Notes: generated by a model from the letters alone, not told the origin. 58,751 bases of DNA from Cytophagaceae bacterium (GCA_017984215.1 JAGOAA010000010.1:1-58751); one strand, 5' to 3'. Shown: positions 1 through 9,124, counted from the stretch's first letter. Numbers and translations are program-made.

Positions 1-451
1 TCATCAAATTCCCCATGCGAATGAAAAATCCTGCCAAGGCTACAGCGGGAACAATGCGATCTGTAATGTAGAGGTATGACATGCCCGCATTTTTACGTGC
101 ATAAAGATAAAAAGCAATAAAGAGTCCGATTGCAGCGCCATGCGAAGCCAAACCCGAAAACGGAGGCGTAATCATCTGCAAGAAAAAACGAAGCGGATCA
201 GCTTGCAATAACGGAAATTCATAGAAAAAATAATGTCCAGCACGTGCACCTACAATCGTCGCCACCATCGTGTACATCAAGAGTTGGTCAGCTTGCTCCG
301 TGGAACGTCCCTCCTGCTTGAACATGTAACTCACGACGCGAAATCCCGCCAAAAAAGCCATGGCAAAAAAGAAACCGTACCAACGAATCGGAAAACCGAA
401 AAGGTCAACAATAACGGGATTGGGATCCCAAGAAATAAAAGCGATGGACAT
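1..451 (-). CDS. lgt: Prolipoprotein diacylglyceryl transferase (partial, 5' part)
   Basis: Lgt transfers diacylglycerol from phosphatidylglycerol to the lipobox cysteine of prolipoproteins in the inner membrane. The reading frame starts at ATG 451 and runs off the left edge after about 150 codons, so the C-terminal half is not seen. Visible family marks are the N-terminal segment FPIRWYGF, the motif GARAGHYFFYE, the His-containing stretch GLASHGAAIG and the start of the RxGN motif (RMGNLM) at the edge, with several hydrophobic helices. Several lipoproteins in this window (DUF1573 protein, cyclophilin, haloperoxidase-like protein) would be its substrates. Identity is secure; the missing end cannot be assessed. 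Confidence 0.9.
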   Translation of the reverse strand, partial: MSIAFISWDPNPVIVDLFGFPIRWYGFFFAMAFLAGFRVVSYMFKQEGRSTEQADQLLMYTMVATIVGARAGHYFFYEFPLLQADPLRFFLQMITPPFSGLASHGAAIGLFIAFYLYARKNAGMSYLYITDRIVPAVALAGFFIRMGNLM

Positions 452-494
452 GGGCTGATTGAATGAAACCCAAAATTAAGAGAATTTTTAAGAA

Positions 495-644
495 TTAGCG
501 CGATACTTTTCGAACAAGCACTTGGATTGATTTCTTGATAACTTTTGCGGGATAAAGTCGTTGAGGCAGGCCTAATCCAAACATGGACTGCGAGGTAACC
601 AACAGCACCATAAACAATATGAGGGTTCGTTTGCGATTTTTCAT
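495..644 (-). CDS. Small hydrophobic protein upstream of lgt
   Basis: This is an open frame of 49 codons ahead of lgt, with a 43-base gap. It has a basic N-terminus (MKNRKR), one hydrophobic segment of about 17 residues (LILFMVLLVTSQSMFGLG) and a basic tail rich in Lys and Arg, so it looks like a small membrane or exported peptide. I do not recognise a family. A good promoter lies at 649-679, and the predicted transcript would begin almost at ATG 644, so either this is a leaderless start or translation begins at the in-frame ATG at 611. A longer frame continues upstream but would cross the promoter, so I did not use it. Confidence 0.4.
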   Translation of the reverse strand: MKNRKRTLILFMVLLVTSQSMFGLGLPQRLYPAKVIKKSIQVLVRKVSR

Positions 645-648
645 AGCA

Positions 649-679
649 CAAACATAGCAATTAAATAGTACTATGCAAT
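649..679 (-). promoter_or_regulatory. Bacteroidota-type promoter for the small ORF and lgt
   Basis: Read on the minus strand, TATGTTTG (656-649) fits the -7 consensus TAnnTTTG. It is preceded by 19 bases and ATTG (679-676), a near match to the -33 box. Transcription would start near 644, the ATG of the small ORF. Confidence 0.45.
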
Positions 680-811
680 ACAAGGTACTATAATAATTAA
701 CAAATTTTAAGAAATTTGGCGATTCACGCAGGTAATCCCTTTGATGACAATTCCTTTTAGTTATGGAAAAGGCTTGTTTCCTCGGGTCATTTCTGTTTAT
801 TTTGAACACAT

Positions 812-1387
812 ATGCAAGAAATCGAGCCATCCTTTCAGTGGGAATCCTTATACAATGCGGCACATGACCGCAAGTCCCCCTTTTATGGCCGAACTTATTC
901 GCAAACCGAATACGAAAACGACATCTATGGGTATTACATTCATCCACTTTGGGATGAGATCGATTCGGAAACATTGTATTGTAAGATTCTATTTACGGAT
1001 TACGACCAACAATACAGCATCATTGAATTATTCGGAGAATGGAATGACACCTTGCACAATGACATCATGTTATTGAAGCGGCAAGTAATCGATCACTTAT
1101 TGGCAATCGGTATTAAACATTTTGTGTTGGTTGGCGAAAATGTCTTCAACTTCCACGGAACATTTGAAGATGATTATTATGCCGAGTGGTTTGAAGAAGT
1201 CGAAGATGGATGGATCGTAGGATTGCACTTTGCGGAATTTGTCGAGCAAGAATGGGCCAAATACCATGTTGACTATTACATCAATTTTGGGGGAAACCTG
1301 CAGATCCCCAACTGGCGAACGTTAAAACCTGATATGATATTCGCCTATTTACAACATGTGATGGCCAAGCGATTAGGTCCTGCCTAA
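812..1387 (+). CDS. Conserved hypothetical protein (191 aa)
   Basis: The protein is a soluble, acidic and aromatic-rich 191-residue chain without signal peptide or membrane segment. I do not recognise a domain. It has many Asp, Glu, Tyr and Trp residues, for example around FHGTFEDDYYAEWFEE, and a C-terminal stretch that looks helical (residues 165-190). The ATG at 812 is the first in frame, and codon use is like that of the neighbours. It stands alone, divergent from the lgt transcript and separated by 69 bases from the next gene. It is probably a real cytoplasmic protein of unknown role. Confidence 0.7.
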   Translation: MQEIEPSFQWESLYNAAHDRKSPFYGRTYSQTEYENDIYGYYIHPLWDEIDSETLYCKILFTDYDQQYSIIELFGEWNDTLHNDIMLLKRQVIDHLLAIGIKHFVLVGENVFNFHGTFEDDYYAEWFEEVEDGWIVGLHFAEFVEQEWAKYHVDYYINFGGNLQIPNWRTLKPDMIFAYLQHVMAKRLGPA

Positions 1388-1456
1388 TAAATATAGCCAT
1401 TCAGGATATTTTTAAATTCAAATTGAGCTACATTAGCCCTCAAATAACTATTTTCT

Positions 1457-2200
1457 ATGAAAAACATACTCCTATTTTGCTTGATGAGCATATCCTTCCT
1501 AGGATTCGCAAAGAAACCCGATACGCGTTATTATGAAATGCGTATTTATTACTGCCACCCTGGTAGATTAGATGCACTTATTCAACGTTTTACAAACCAC
1601 ACGACTAAAATATTCGAAAAACATGGCATGACGAATGTTGGCTATTGGATTCCGAATACCAACACCGATAATGCGCTTTATTACATTTTATCCTACCCAA
1701 GTCAAGCGGCGCGTGATACATCATGGAGCCATTTTGGGAAAGACCCCGAATGGAAAGCTGTTGCAAGCAAATCCGAAGAAAGCGGTAAAATCGTAGCTAA
1801 AGTAACAAGCATATTTATGCATGCGACCGATTTCAGCCCGAAAATAAATCCATCAAGTGCAGATGCTGACCGAACTTTTGAGATGCGCACCTATACGGCG
1901 GCACCCGATAAGTTACCCAATATATTAGCTCGTTTCCGTAATTATACAACTAAGCTCTTCAAAAAGCATGGCATGGATAACATCGCATACTTTACCACCA
2001 TTCCCAAAGATGGATCTCAACCTAAATTATTGTACTTCCTCGCACACAAAAGTGAAGCAGCGGGTAAGGCAAGTTTTGATGCATTCCGCTTAGATCCTAA
2101 GTGGATTTCAGTCAAAGGAGAATCGGAGAAAGATGGTAAAATCGTCGATAAGGTCGAAACCATGTACTTGAGCCCGACGAGTTTCTCAACAATTCGATAA
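1457..2200 (+). CDS. Secreted NIPSNAP family protein, two domains
   Basis: A signal peptide covers about residues 1-19, followed by two tandem NIPSNAP (ferredoxin-like dimeric alpha/beta barrel) domains at about residues 22-120 and 138-245. Each repeat opens with the typical EMRxY strand (YYEMRIYYCHPGRLD and FEMRTYTAAPDKLP) and continues with a helix containing TTKxFxKHGM. Tandem secreted NIPSNAP proteins are common in Cytophagales genomes; no reaction is established for them. The gene is followed after 47 bases by a GH43-like gene on the same strand, so co-transcription is possible but not required. Confidence 0.88.
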   Translation: MKNILLFCLMSISFLGFAKKPDTRYYEMRIYYCHPGRLDALIQRFTNHTTKIFEKHGMTNVGYWIPNTNTDNALYYILSYPSQAARDTSWSHFGKDPEWKAVASKSEESGKIVAKVTSIFMHATDFSPKINPSSADADRTFEMRTYTAAPDKLPNILARFRNYTTKLFKKHGMDNIAYFTTIPKDGSQPKLLYFLAHKSEAAGKASFDAFRLDPKWISVKGESEKDGKIVDKVETMYLSPTSFSTIR

Positions 2201-2247
2201 ATGCTCGTATCTTTGGACGTGGTTTTTCAAACACCACGTCCAATTAT

Positions 2248-3186
2248 ATGCAGTGGATAAAAAAAGGACTTATATTTTGCCCTGATGGAAAATCATCATG
2301 GAACCAGCGAGGTTATGCACATGTCGTATGTGCTGACACTTCTTATGCAGACAAAATAAGACTCTATTATTCTGCGCGCGATGAGAAAGGACGCTGCCAA
2401 GCATCCTTCATCGATCTTGACCCAAACAATTTTTCCAATATCCTTTACCTACACCCTGAACCCATCTTGGATTTAGGTGTTCCGGGCACTTTTGACGATT
2501 GCGGCATCATGCCTACCTGGTTTATGCAGCATGGTGAAGAAAAGTGGTTATACTACATCGGCTGGACCGTACGCAATACTATCCCTTACCACAATGCATT
2601 AGGACTTGCTAGTTCTACGGACGGCATACATTTCACAAAAAAATTTACAGGCCCCATCATTAGTACAACAGCCACAGAGCCCTATTTCAACGGCTCAGCC
2701 TGCTTTTTATTTGACGATGGGAAATACAAAGCTTGGTACTTAAACTGTACCCATTGGCTGGAAGATCAAGGGCTGATGGAACCTTGTTATCATATTAAAT
2801 ACGCAGAATCAACCGACGGAATAAGCTGGGAACGTAAAGGCCAAGTAGCCATCGATTACCGTGATGAAGTAGAGGGCGGCATTTCCAGACCCAGTGTTAT
2901 TATCGAAAACGGCATCTATAAAATGTGGTTCTCAGCCCGTGCTGTAACCGATTACCGGACAAACCGCGACCGTTCTTACCGAATTTATTACGCGGAATCC
3001 AAGGACGGAATCCATTGGACGCGCTTCGATGAACAAGTAGGTATCGACGTCAGCGAAAATCCTTTGGATTGGGATCATACCATGATTGAATACCCCCTTG
3101 TCATTGATCACAAAGGCAAAAAAATCATGTTTTACAACGGGAATCACTTTGGTCAAACGGGCGTAGGTTATGCCGAAATGGAATAA
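2248..3186 (+). CDS. GH43-like five-bladed propeller protein (putative glycosidase)
   Basis: This 312-residue protein shows the repeating pattern of a five-bladed beta-propeller of the GH43/GH32/GH130 type. Strands of the form LYYSARD, LYYIGWT, AWYLNCTHW, MWFSARA and YYAESKDGIHW recur about every 60 residues. Likely acidic site residues sit in TFDDCGIMP and EGGISRPSV. It has no signal peptide, so it would act in the cytoplasm, as fits proteins encoded beside glycosyltransferases in surface-glycan loci. The downstream GT2 gene begins 5 bases after its stop. The substrate cannot be read from the sequence, and it may bind or modify a sugar rather than hydrolyse one. Confidence 0.75.
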   Translation: MQWIKKGLIFCPDGKSSWNQRGYAHVVCADTSYADKIRLYYSARDEKGRCQASFIDLDPNNFSNILYLHPEPILDLGVPGTFDDCGIMPTWFMQHGEEKWLYYIGWTVRNTIPYHNALGLASSTDGIHFTKKFTGPIISTTATEPYFNGSACFLFDDGKYKAWYLNCTHWLEDQGLMEPCYHIKYAESTDGISWERKGQVAIDYRDEVEGGISRPSVIIENGIYKMWFSARAVTDYRTNRDRSYRIYYAESKDGIHWTRFDEQVGIDVSENPLDWDHTMIEYPLVIDHKGKKIMFYNGNHFGQTGVGYAEME

Positions 3187-3191
3187 TACGC

Positions 3192-4220
3192 ATGAATTTT
3201 TCGCACCACGATAATCAGCTCTTTCCGGGTTCCCAAACGCCCAGCAATCCCAAAGTGAGTATTTGCTTCATTACCTACAAACATGAAGCCTATATACGCA
3301 CGAGTTTAGATGCAATCTTGGAGCAGCAGGTCAACTTTGACTATGAAATCATCATCGGCGAAGATCATTCTCCGGATGGGACAGCGGATATCGTACGCGA
3401 ATATGCGTTGAAACATCCCGATAAAATCAAAGCCTATATTCGTCCTGAAAACCTCGGATCAAAAATAAACTATGTCCATTGTTTTCTAGATTGTAAAGGC
3501 GAATACATCGTTCACATTGAAGGCGACGACTATTGGACAGACCCCTTGAAATTGCAACGCCAAGTTGACTTTTTGGATCAACACCCCCATGCTTCCGCTT
3601 GCTTTCACAATGCAGAAATCATTTTCGAGGACGGCAGCGATCGGGCACCCCAATTAATCAATTCCGCCGACCAAAAACCTTGGGTTGGATCCGCCGACTT
3701 CCTTATCGAAAAAGAAACATGGTTCATGGCGACAGCCGCCGTGATGATGCGCCGGAAATTTGCCCATGCCCTACCGGAATGGTTTTTGCATTCAAAAAGT
3801 GGTGACATTCCTTTATATGTTATTTTGGCGGAACAGGGACCCATCGGATATTTACCTGAAGTCATGTCCGTCTATCGGAAAAATGAGGGAGGGATCAGCA
3901 TGACTGACCACGTATATGCGGATGCTTTTATCAAAAACCGAATTTTCATGTATGCAAGCATCAACGCGCATACGCAATACAAATATAATTACCTCATCAA
4001 ACCCATCTTGCAAGCCTATTACCTCATGCGGATGGATTGCCACGAAAACAAATCATCTTGGAGCAAAAAAGCCTTTTATTTTAGTCGGGCGACCTTGCTT
4101 AATCCTCCACGTACTGCCAAAGACTGGAAAGCTTACTTAAAAACGAATTTATTAAGTCCCAAAAACCTATTGGCCTACCTGAATTTTCGTTCTAAATTGA
4201 ACCAATTCTTCAAGCGATAA
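3192..4220 (+). CDS. Glycosyltransferase family 2
   Basis: The protein has a GT-A fold glycosyltransferase domain in residues 20-230. VSICFITYKHEAYI forms the first strand, GEDHSPDGT (56-64) is the nucleotide-binding acidic motif and EGDDYW (110-115) is the metal-binding DxD-like motif. The C-terminal 110 residues are basic and aromatic with no clear membrane helix. It probably adds a sugar to a surface glycan or lipid-linked saccharide at the cytoplasmic face. It lies 5 bases after the propeller protein, so the pair is likely one unit. Donor and acceptor are unknown. Confidence 0.88.
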   Translation: MNFSHHDNQLFPGSQTPSNPKVSICFITYKHEAYIRTSLDAILEQQVNFDYEIIIGEDHSPDGTADIVREYALKHPDKIKAYIRPENLGSKINYVHCFLDCKGEYIVHIEGDDYWTDPLKLQRQVDFLDQHPHASACFHNAEIIFEDGSDRAPQLINSADQKPWVGSADFLIEKETWFMATAAVMMRRKFAHALPEWFLHSKSGDIPLYVILAEQGPIGYLPEVMSVYRKNEGGISMTDHVYADAFIKNRIFMYASINAHTQYKYNYLIKPILQAYYLMRMDCHENKSSWSKKAFYFSRATLLNPPRTAKDWKAYLKTNLLSPKNLLAYLNFRSKLNQFFKR

Positions 4221-4287
4221 ATTTGCATTTTTTGCTGAATTAAAAGACCTTTATAACAAAGCGTTTCGCTCAACCTATTTTAATCAC

Positions 4288-7200
4288 ATGAAAAATTCCT
4301 TCCGTGGACGCTTGTCCATTCTCGGCTCATTATGCCTATTAGCTTACCTTGGCATATCCTCCTTTCAAAAAAACGAACACCAACGCTGGGGACAAACACT
4401 TTTGGATTCATTAACCGAATCGCAAAAACATGAAGCTTCAAACGCGCTGGCAGGATTGCAAATCGATCCGGAACTGGAAATAACGACCTTTGCGACAGAG
4501 CCGATGTTGAAGAATCCGACCAACATGGATATCGATTCCAAAGGGCGTGTTTGGATTACGGAGGCATTCAACTACCGCCCAGCGATTGCGGGCAATCCAA
4601 CAAATCCCGCCGGTGATCGAATTATCATTTTAGAAGATACGAATGGCGATGGGAAGGCAGACAACCAAAAAGTATTCTACCAATCACCCGAATTAAATGC
4701 CCCACTTGGCATTGCCGTACTGGATAGCATGGTCATCGTCGCCCAAAGCCCTTACATTTGGCGTTTATACGATGATAATCATGATGATAAGGCTGACCGC
4801 AAAGAAATCATGTTTCAGGGAATTGGCGGCGAACAACATGATCATGGTGCACATGCCTTTACTTTTGGACCCGATGGGAAATTATATTTCAACTTAGGAA
4901 ATGAAGGCAAACAGCTTTTAGATGCGAAAGGCAAACCCGTTTTAGACCAAGATGGAGACATCATTGGGCCAAACAAATACAAGCAAGGCATGGTCTTCCG
5001 CTGCAATGTAGATGGATCAAATGTAGAATGCCTGGGCCAAAACTTTCGAAATAATTTTGAAGTAGCCGTTGACTCCTATGGAGCACTCTGGCAATCGGAT
5101 AATGATGATGATGGCAACAAAGGCGTTCGAATCAATTCCATTTTTGAACATGGAAATTATGGATACACCGACGAAATGACGGGCGAAGGCTGGTCGGTGA
5201 AACGCACCAACATGGAATCCGAAATCCCACTACAACATTGGCATTTAAACGATCCTGGCGTGGTACCCAATTTATTACAAACGGGTTCTGGATCTCCAAC
5301 GGGAATACTCGTTTATGAAGGACAATTACTACCGACTAAATTCCAAAATCAAATCATTCATGCAGATGCCGGCCCCAATGTTGTGCGTGCCTATCCGACA
5401 AAAGCACAAGGCGCAGGCTATACAGCGAGTATCATCAATCTCGTTGAAGGAGTTAAAGATCAATGGTTCCGTCCCGCGGATGTCACCGTAGCTCCCGATG
5501 GTTCTATCTTCATAGACGACTGGTATGATCCCGGCGTAGGAGGTCATCAGGCAGGTGACCAAAACAAGGGGCGCATCTACCGAATCGCGCCTAAAAACAC
5601 ACCCTATCTTATTAAGAAACTACATTTGGGTTCGCCCATGGGAGCCATTACGGCCTTATTCAATCCGAACCTCGCGACCCGATATGTAGGCTATAAAGCT
5701 TTACAAAGTTTTGGAGAAAAAGCCACGAAAGATATCGCGGCCGTATATCAAAACGAAAAAAATCCCCGCTTAAAAGCACGTTTATTCTGGTTGCTAACCC
5801 AAAGTCCTGATGGATTAAGCTACATCGACAAGGCCTTAACAAATCCGTCTGTCGAATGGCGTATGATGGCTATACGAGCGATGAAAATGCGTCCTTTCGA
5901 TGCATGGAAAGCTATGGCGCAACGGGTAGTAAAAGATGTAGATTTCCAGGTAAAACGTGAATTAGCCATTGCACTTCACCATGTAAAAAACACAGAAGCA
6001 GACGCGATTTGGGCAGCATTGGCTAGCCAACATGGCGGTGCGGATCGTTGGTATTTAGAGGCCTTAGGAATCGGCGCAGATCGATTGTGGGATACACGTT
6101 TAGCTGCCTACTTAGCCTTAAAGCCAGCAGATTCACCGGCTTTTCGTGATATTATATTCCGTGCTAGAACGCCATTGGCGAATGCATACCTTTTCCAATT
6201 CTTAAAAGAAGCAAAAGCACTCAACGAAAAGCTACGTTATTTCCGGGCATTGGATTTCATCCCAGGAGATGAAAAATCAGCCTTATTAATTCAATTAATC
6301 AATACGCATCTTAAACAAGATGCGGCGGCTACATTAATCGCTATCCGCCACTTAGCCCCTGAATACATTCAGAAAAATGCGTTAGCTCGCAAAACAGTCA
6401 TCGGATTATTACCCAAAAGCGATGTAGATGAATTCACGAAGTTGATTGAAAAATACAATTTGGTAGAGTTAAAACCCGAGCTCATGAAAATCATCTTGGG
6501 TAATAAGGGGGGCCGACAAGCTGCCAAATCACTTTATGCGCTAGCAGGGGGAAATGATTTTATCAACAAAACATTTGCCCAAGGCAACAATACGGTAAAA
6601 CGATCAATCATCGACGCGATTCGTTGGCAAGGAAGCAAGGAGAGCATAGCATTATTGAATCAGACGATGATGAACAACAAACTGGAGCTAATCGTCCGAA
6701 AAGATGCAGCGAAAGGAATCGGAAACTCCTACCCTGCTGGCGAAGATTTTGTATTGAAAGCATTGAAGGATAAGCAAATCCCGGCCAAATTCATTCCATC
6801 CGTGGTCGAATCTGTCAGCAAAGCTTGGCGCAAAGGTGTTCGTGTGGAAGCAAACACCTATTTAAGTGCTACGCAAAGTAATGCCAAAGCAAAACATCCT
6901 GCTTTAAATGATTTAATCAACCTGAAAGGTGTTGCGCAAAATGGCATTAAGGTGTTTGTCGAACAATGCGCCATGTGTCATCAAATCAATAATGAAGGCA
7001 TCGATTTTGGCCCTAAATTATCCGAAATTGGCTCAAAATTATCGAAAGAAGGCATGTATTTGTCCATTCTTCATCCAAATGCAGGGATTGGATTTGGCTA
7101 TGAAACGTTTGAGATTACGACAAAGAAAGGTGATGTTTATCAAGGCATCGTGACCTCCAAAAACGAAACCGATATCATCCTAAAATTACCCGGCGGCAGT

Positions 7201-7341
7201 ATCCAAAATTTCAAGACGTCGGCCTTAAAGTCGGTCAAACAAATAGACAATTCCATGATGCCCGATGGGCTGGCAGATGGCATATCAACAACAGAATTAA
7301 CGGATTTAGTAGAATATTTAAGCACCTTAAAAAAGAAATAG
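4288..7341 (+). CDS. PVC-type haem-binding protein with propeller, HEAT and cytochrome c domains
   Basis: This large exported protein of 1017 residues has an N-terminal signal anchor (about 9-26), then a six-bladed propeller of the membrane-bound dehydrogenase/glucose-dehydrogenase-like family (about 50-430). A helical HEAT-like region follows (about 440-860), then a cytochrome c domain with CAMCHQ (Cys894, Cys897, His898) and a likely axial Met in NSMMPDG near the end. Such proteins are called PVC-type haem-binding CxxCH proteins. They are thought to oxidise sugars or other small substrates in the periplasm, though few are tested. A TIM-barrel isomerase-like gene starts one base after its stop, which suggests linked sugar metabolism. 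Confidence 0.88.
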   Translation: MKNSFRGRLSILGSLCLLAYLGISSFQKNEHQRWGQTLLDSLTESQKHEASNALAGLQIDPELEITTFATEPMLKNPTNMDIDSKGRVWITEAFNYRPAIAGNPTNPAGDRIIILEDTNGDGKADNQKVFYQSPELNAPLGIAVLDSMVIVAQSPYIWRLYDDNHDDKADRKEIMFQGIGGEQHDHGAHAFTFGPDGKLYFNLGNEGKQLLDAKGKPVLDQDGDIIGPNKYKQGMVFRCNVDGSNVECLGQNFRNNFEVAVDSYGALWQSDNDDDGNKGVRINSIFEHGNYGYTDEMTGEGWSVKRTNMESEIPLQHWHLNDPGVVPNLLQTGSGSPTGILVYEGQLLPTKFQNQIIHADAGPNVVRAYPTKAQGAGYTASIINLVEGVKDQWFRPADVTVAPDGSIFIDDWYDPGVGGHQAGDQNKGRIYRIAPKNTPYLIKKLHLGSPMGAITALFNPNLATRYVGYKALQSFGEKATKDIAAVYQNEKNPRLKARLFWLLTQSPDGLSYIDKALTNPSVEWRMMAIRAMKMRPFDAWKAMAQRVVKDVDFQVKRELAIALHHVKNTEADAIWAALASQHGGADRWYLEALGIGADRLWDTRLAAYLALKPADSPAFRDIIFRARTPLANAYLFQFLKEAKALNEKLRYFRALDFIPGDEKSALLIQLINTHLKQDAAATLIAIRHLAPEYIQKNALARKTVIGLLPKSDVDEFTKLIEKYNLVELKPELMKIILGNKGGRQAAKSLYALAGGNDFINKTFAQGNNTVKRSIIDAIRWQGSKESIALLNQTMMNNKLELIVRKDAAKGIGNSYPAGEDFVLKALKDKQIPAKFIPSVVESVSKAWRKGVRVEANTYLSATQSNAKAKHPALNDLINLKGVAQNGIKVFVEQCAMCHQINNEGIDFGPKLSEIGSKLSKEGMYLSILHPNAGIGFGYETFEITTKKGDVYQGIVTSKNETDIILKLPGGSIQNFKTSALKSVKQIDNSMMPDGLADGISTTELTDLVEYLSTLKKK

Positions 7342-7342
7342 C

Positions 7343-8236
7343 ATGAATCGTCGATCGTTTAGCCAATTAATGACTGCAGGTGTTTTAGGTAGTCAAGCCA
7401 TGAAAGGAAATAATCCTGTTAACAATACATTTAGCTTGAACTATGCACCCCATTTTGGCATGTTTGAACAACATGCGGGTAAAGATTACATTGACCAATT
7501 GAAATTCATGCATGAAATGGGATTTCGGGCATTGGAAGACAATGAAATGATGGAAAAGCCTGTAGAGGTCCAAGCGAAAATTGGGGCAATGCTAAGCAAG
7601 TTAGGCATGGAAATGGGTGTTTTTGTGATCAAGTTCCCTGGATTTTTCGATAAGTCACACATGACGACAGGCGATAAAACTTGGACAGATATCTTTTTAA
7701 AATCCTGCAGGGAAGCCGTCGAAACCTCCAAGCGCGTCAATGCCAAATGGGCAACCGTTGTTCCAGGCAATTTCACGCGCAACTTACCGATGGGCATACA
7801 GACAGGAAACGTCATCGAAGTATTAAAAAGAGGCGCAGAAATCCTTGAACCCCATAAGCTAACAATGGTTCTGGAACCCTTAAGCGACAATCCCGACTTA
7901 TTTTTACGCCATTCCGATCAAAGCTATATGATCTGTAAAGGTGTAAATAGCCCATCTTGTAAAATCCTTTTCGACATGTACCACATGCAACGTAATGAGG
8001 GTAACATGATTAAAAATATGGATTTATGCTGGTCGGAAATCGCTTATTTGCAAATCGGCGACAACCCTGGCCGCAAAGAACCGGGAACGGGGGAAGTGAA
8101 TTATGCCAACATATTCGAACACCTACGCCAGAAAAAATACACAGGCGTTTTGGGCATGGAACATGGTAATTTCCATCCGGGAAAAGAGGGTGAAATTAAA
8201 CTTATTGATGCCTATCGCAAAGCAGACCATCTCTAA
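7343..8236 (+). CDS. Hydroxypyruvate isomerase-like TIM-barrel protein, Tat-type N-terminus
   Basis: The 297-residue protein belongs to the xylose isomerase-like TIM-barrel superfamily, closest in style to hydroxypyruvate isomerase. Metal-site candidates are the Glu in VLEPLSDN, the Asp in LFDMYHMQ, the Asp in IGDNPGR and the Glu in GMEHGN. The N-terminus MNRRSFSQL resembles a twin-arginine signal (RRSF), though the hydrophobic stretch that follows is short. Its start is one base after the stop of the large haem protein, so the two are translationally linked. The likely role is isomerisation or epimerisation of a small sugar or keto acid in the same pathway; the substrate is unknown. Confidence 0.82.
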   Translation: MNRRSFSQLMTAGVLGSQAMKGNNPVNNTFSLNYAPHFGMFEQHAGKDYIDQLKFMHEMGFRALEDNEMMEKPVEVQAKIGAMLSKLGMEMGVFVIKFPGFFDKSHMTTGDKTWTDIFLKSCREAVETSKRVNAKWATVVPGNFTRNLPMGIQTGNVIEVLKRGAEILEPHKLTMVLEPLSDNPDLFLRHSDQSYMICKGVNSPSCKILFDMYHMQRNEGNMIKNMDLCWSEIAYLQIGDNPGRKEPGTGEVNYANIFEHLRQKKYTGVLGMEHGNFHPGKEGEIKLIDAYRKADHL

Positions 8237-8253
8237 ATTAGGAAATTCAAAAG

Positions 8254-8279
8254 AATAATTAGATATTCGCCTAATTATT
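8254..8279. promoter_or_regulatory. Inverted repeat, candidate operator of the ArsR/SdpR-like regulator
   Basis: Perfect 9-base arms (AATAATTAG and CTAATTATT) are separated by 8 bases. The repeat sits 8 bases before the ATG of the helix-turn-helix gene. ArsR-family proteins bind AT-rich dyads and often repress themselves, so autoregulation is a fair inference. Confidence 0.4.
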
Positions 8280-8287
8280 TAAGCACT

Positions 8288-8575
8288 ATGGAAGCAGCCT
8301 TCAAAGCCATTAATGATGTCACCCGAAGAGAGATACTCCAATTTCTCATGCAGGGCCCACAAAATGCGGGACAAATTGCCAAGCAATTTGATATGACAAA
8401 GCCAAGTATTTCGCATCATTTGGATTTATTGAAACAGGCACAATTAATAGATGCCGTAAAAAAGGGCCAGTTTATTCATTACAACTTAAACAAAAAGGGC
8501 TTTGAGTCAATCCATCAGTGGTTCCAAGGTTTTGCGCAGCATTTTGAATTCCCTAAGCCTAAAATCCGCCTGTAA
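8288..8575 (+). CDS. ArsR-family (SdpR-like) transcriptional regulator
   Basis: This 95-residue winged helix-turn-helix protein covers the whole domain. The N-terminal helix with NDVTRREILQFL, the recognition helix TKPSISHHLDLLKQA and the wing KKGQFIHYNLN match the autorepressor SdpR branch of the ArsR family. It lacks the metal-binding cysteines of ArsR/SmtB sensors. A strong dyad (8254-8279) directly precedes the gene, consistent with self-repression. The next gene (8621) encodes an unknown protein 45 bases downstream and may be co-regulated. No SdpI-type immunity protein is visible nearby. Confidence 0.88.
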   Translation: MEAAFKAINDVTRREILQFLMQGPQNAGQIAKQFDMTKPSISHHLDLLKQAQLIDAVKKGQFIHYNLNKKGFESIHQWFQGFAQHFEFPKPKIRL

Positions 8576-8620
8576 TTGTTGGTTTGCCATTTTTAAAATA
8601 AATTCGTAAAAAATATTCTC

Positions 8621-9124
8621 ATGAGCTCCATTCTGCCTTCTTCGTTTTCATTCCTCGCTAGCCAAACACCTCGTGATTTTGTTGGCCTAGGTGTTATTCA
8701 ATTACCGAAACGTAATTTCTTTCAGTCAATCGGAGATTTTTTCGCGACGAAGTCGGGCAAACAACGCATCTCATTTTTGTTGGTAGGTGGACACGAAATC
8801 AAAACCATCCATTATCAAGGATCTGATATTATCGGAACGAGCGATATCCCAAAGAACTTAATTGAGTCCATTGAGATTCATGCGTCGAAAACGGCAGATG
8901 GCTTAGTTGTCATTTCCAACATCGAGGTGATCGAATGTATTTCGGTCAATGACAAAGGCGTGAAGAAATTAAAAACACATACATTCAATTTGATGCCTGC
9001 ATTACTCGGCGAAAATACGAGTCCTATAAATAATGTGGCCGATATTGTCTGGGCACAGGAAAGCAGGAATTCCATTTTGGAAACATTGAAGGCTTGGAAT
9101 AAGAGCATTCAAGCAAACAAGTAA
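8621..9124 (+). CDS. Hypothetical protein downstream of the SdpR-like regulator
   Basis: The protein has 167 residues and no recognised family. No clear signal peptide or membrane segment is seen. The middle part alternates hydrophobic strands (QRISFLLVGGHEIKTIHY, DGLVVISNIEVIECI), suggesting a mostly beta fold, and the C-terminus (LETLKAWNKSIQ) is helical. It follows the regulator gene by 45 bases on the same strand and its stop codon abuts that of the convergent MFS gene at 9125. Co-transcription with the regulator is inferred from spacing only. Confidence 0.65.
   Translation: MSSILPSSFSFLASQTPRDFVGLGVIQLPKRNFFQSIGDFFATKSGKQRISFLLVGGHEIKTIHYQGSDIIGTSDIPKNLIESIEIHASKTADGLVVISNIEVIECISVNDKGVKKLKTHTFNLMPALLGENTSPINNVADIVWAQESRNSILETLKAWNKSIQANK

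Noticed and set aside
665-691. Inverted repeat ATAGTAC ... GTACTAT between the lgt transcript and the 812 gene
   Set aside because: Only 7-base arms in an AT-rich gap, so chance is likely; no regulator or conserved use is visible.
495-974. A longer minus-strand frame (159 codons) extending the small ORF upstream of lgt
   Set aside because: It would run through the promoter at 649-679 and through the divergent gene at 812; its N-terminal part has no protein-like pattern.
741-1076. A plus-strand frame of 111 codons ahead of and over the 812 gene
   Set aside because: It overlaps the 191-residue protein in another frame and shows biased, low-quality composition.
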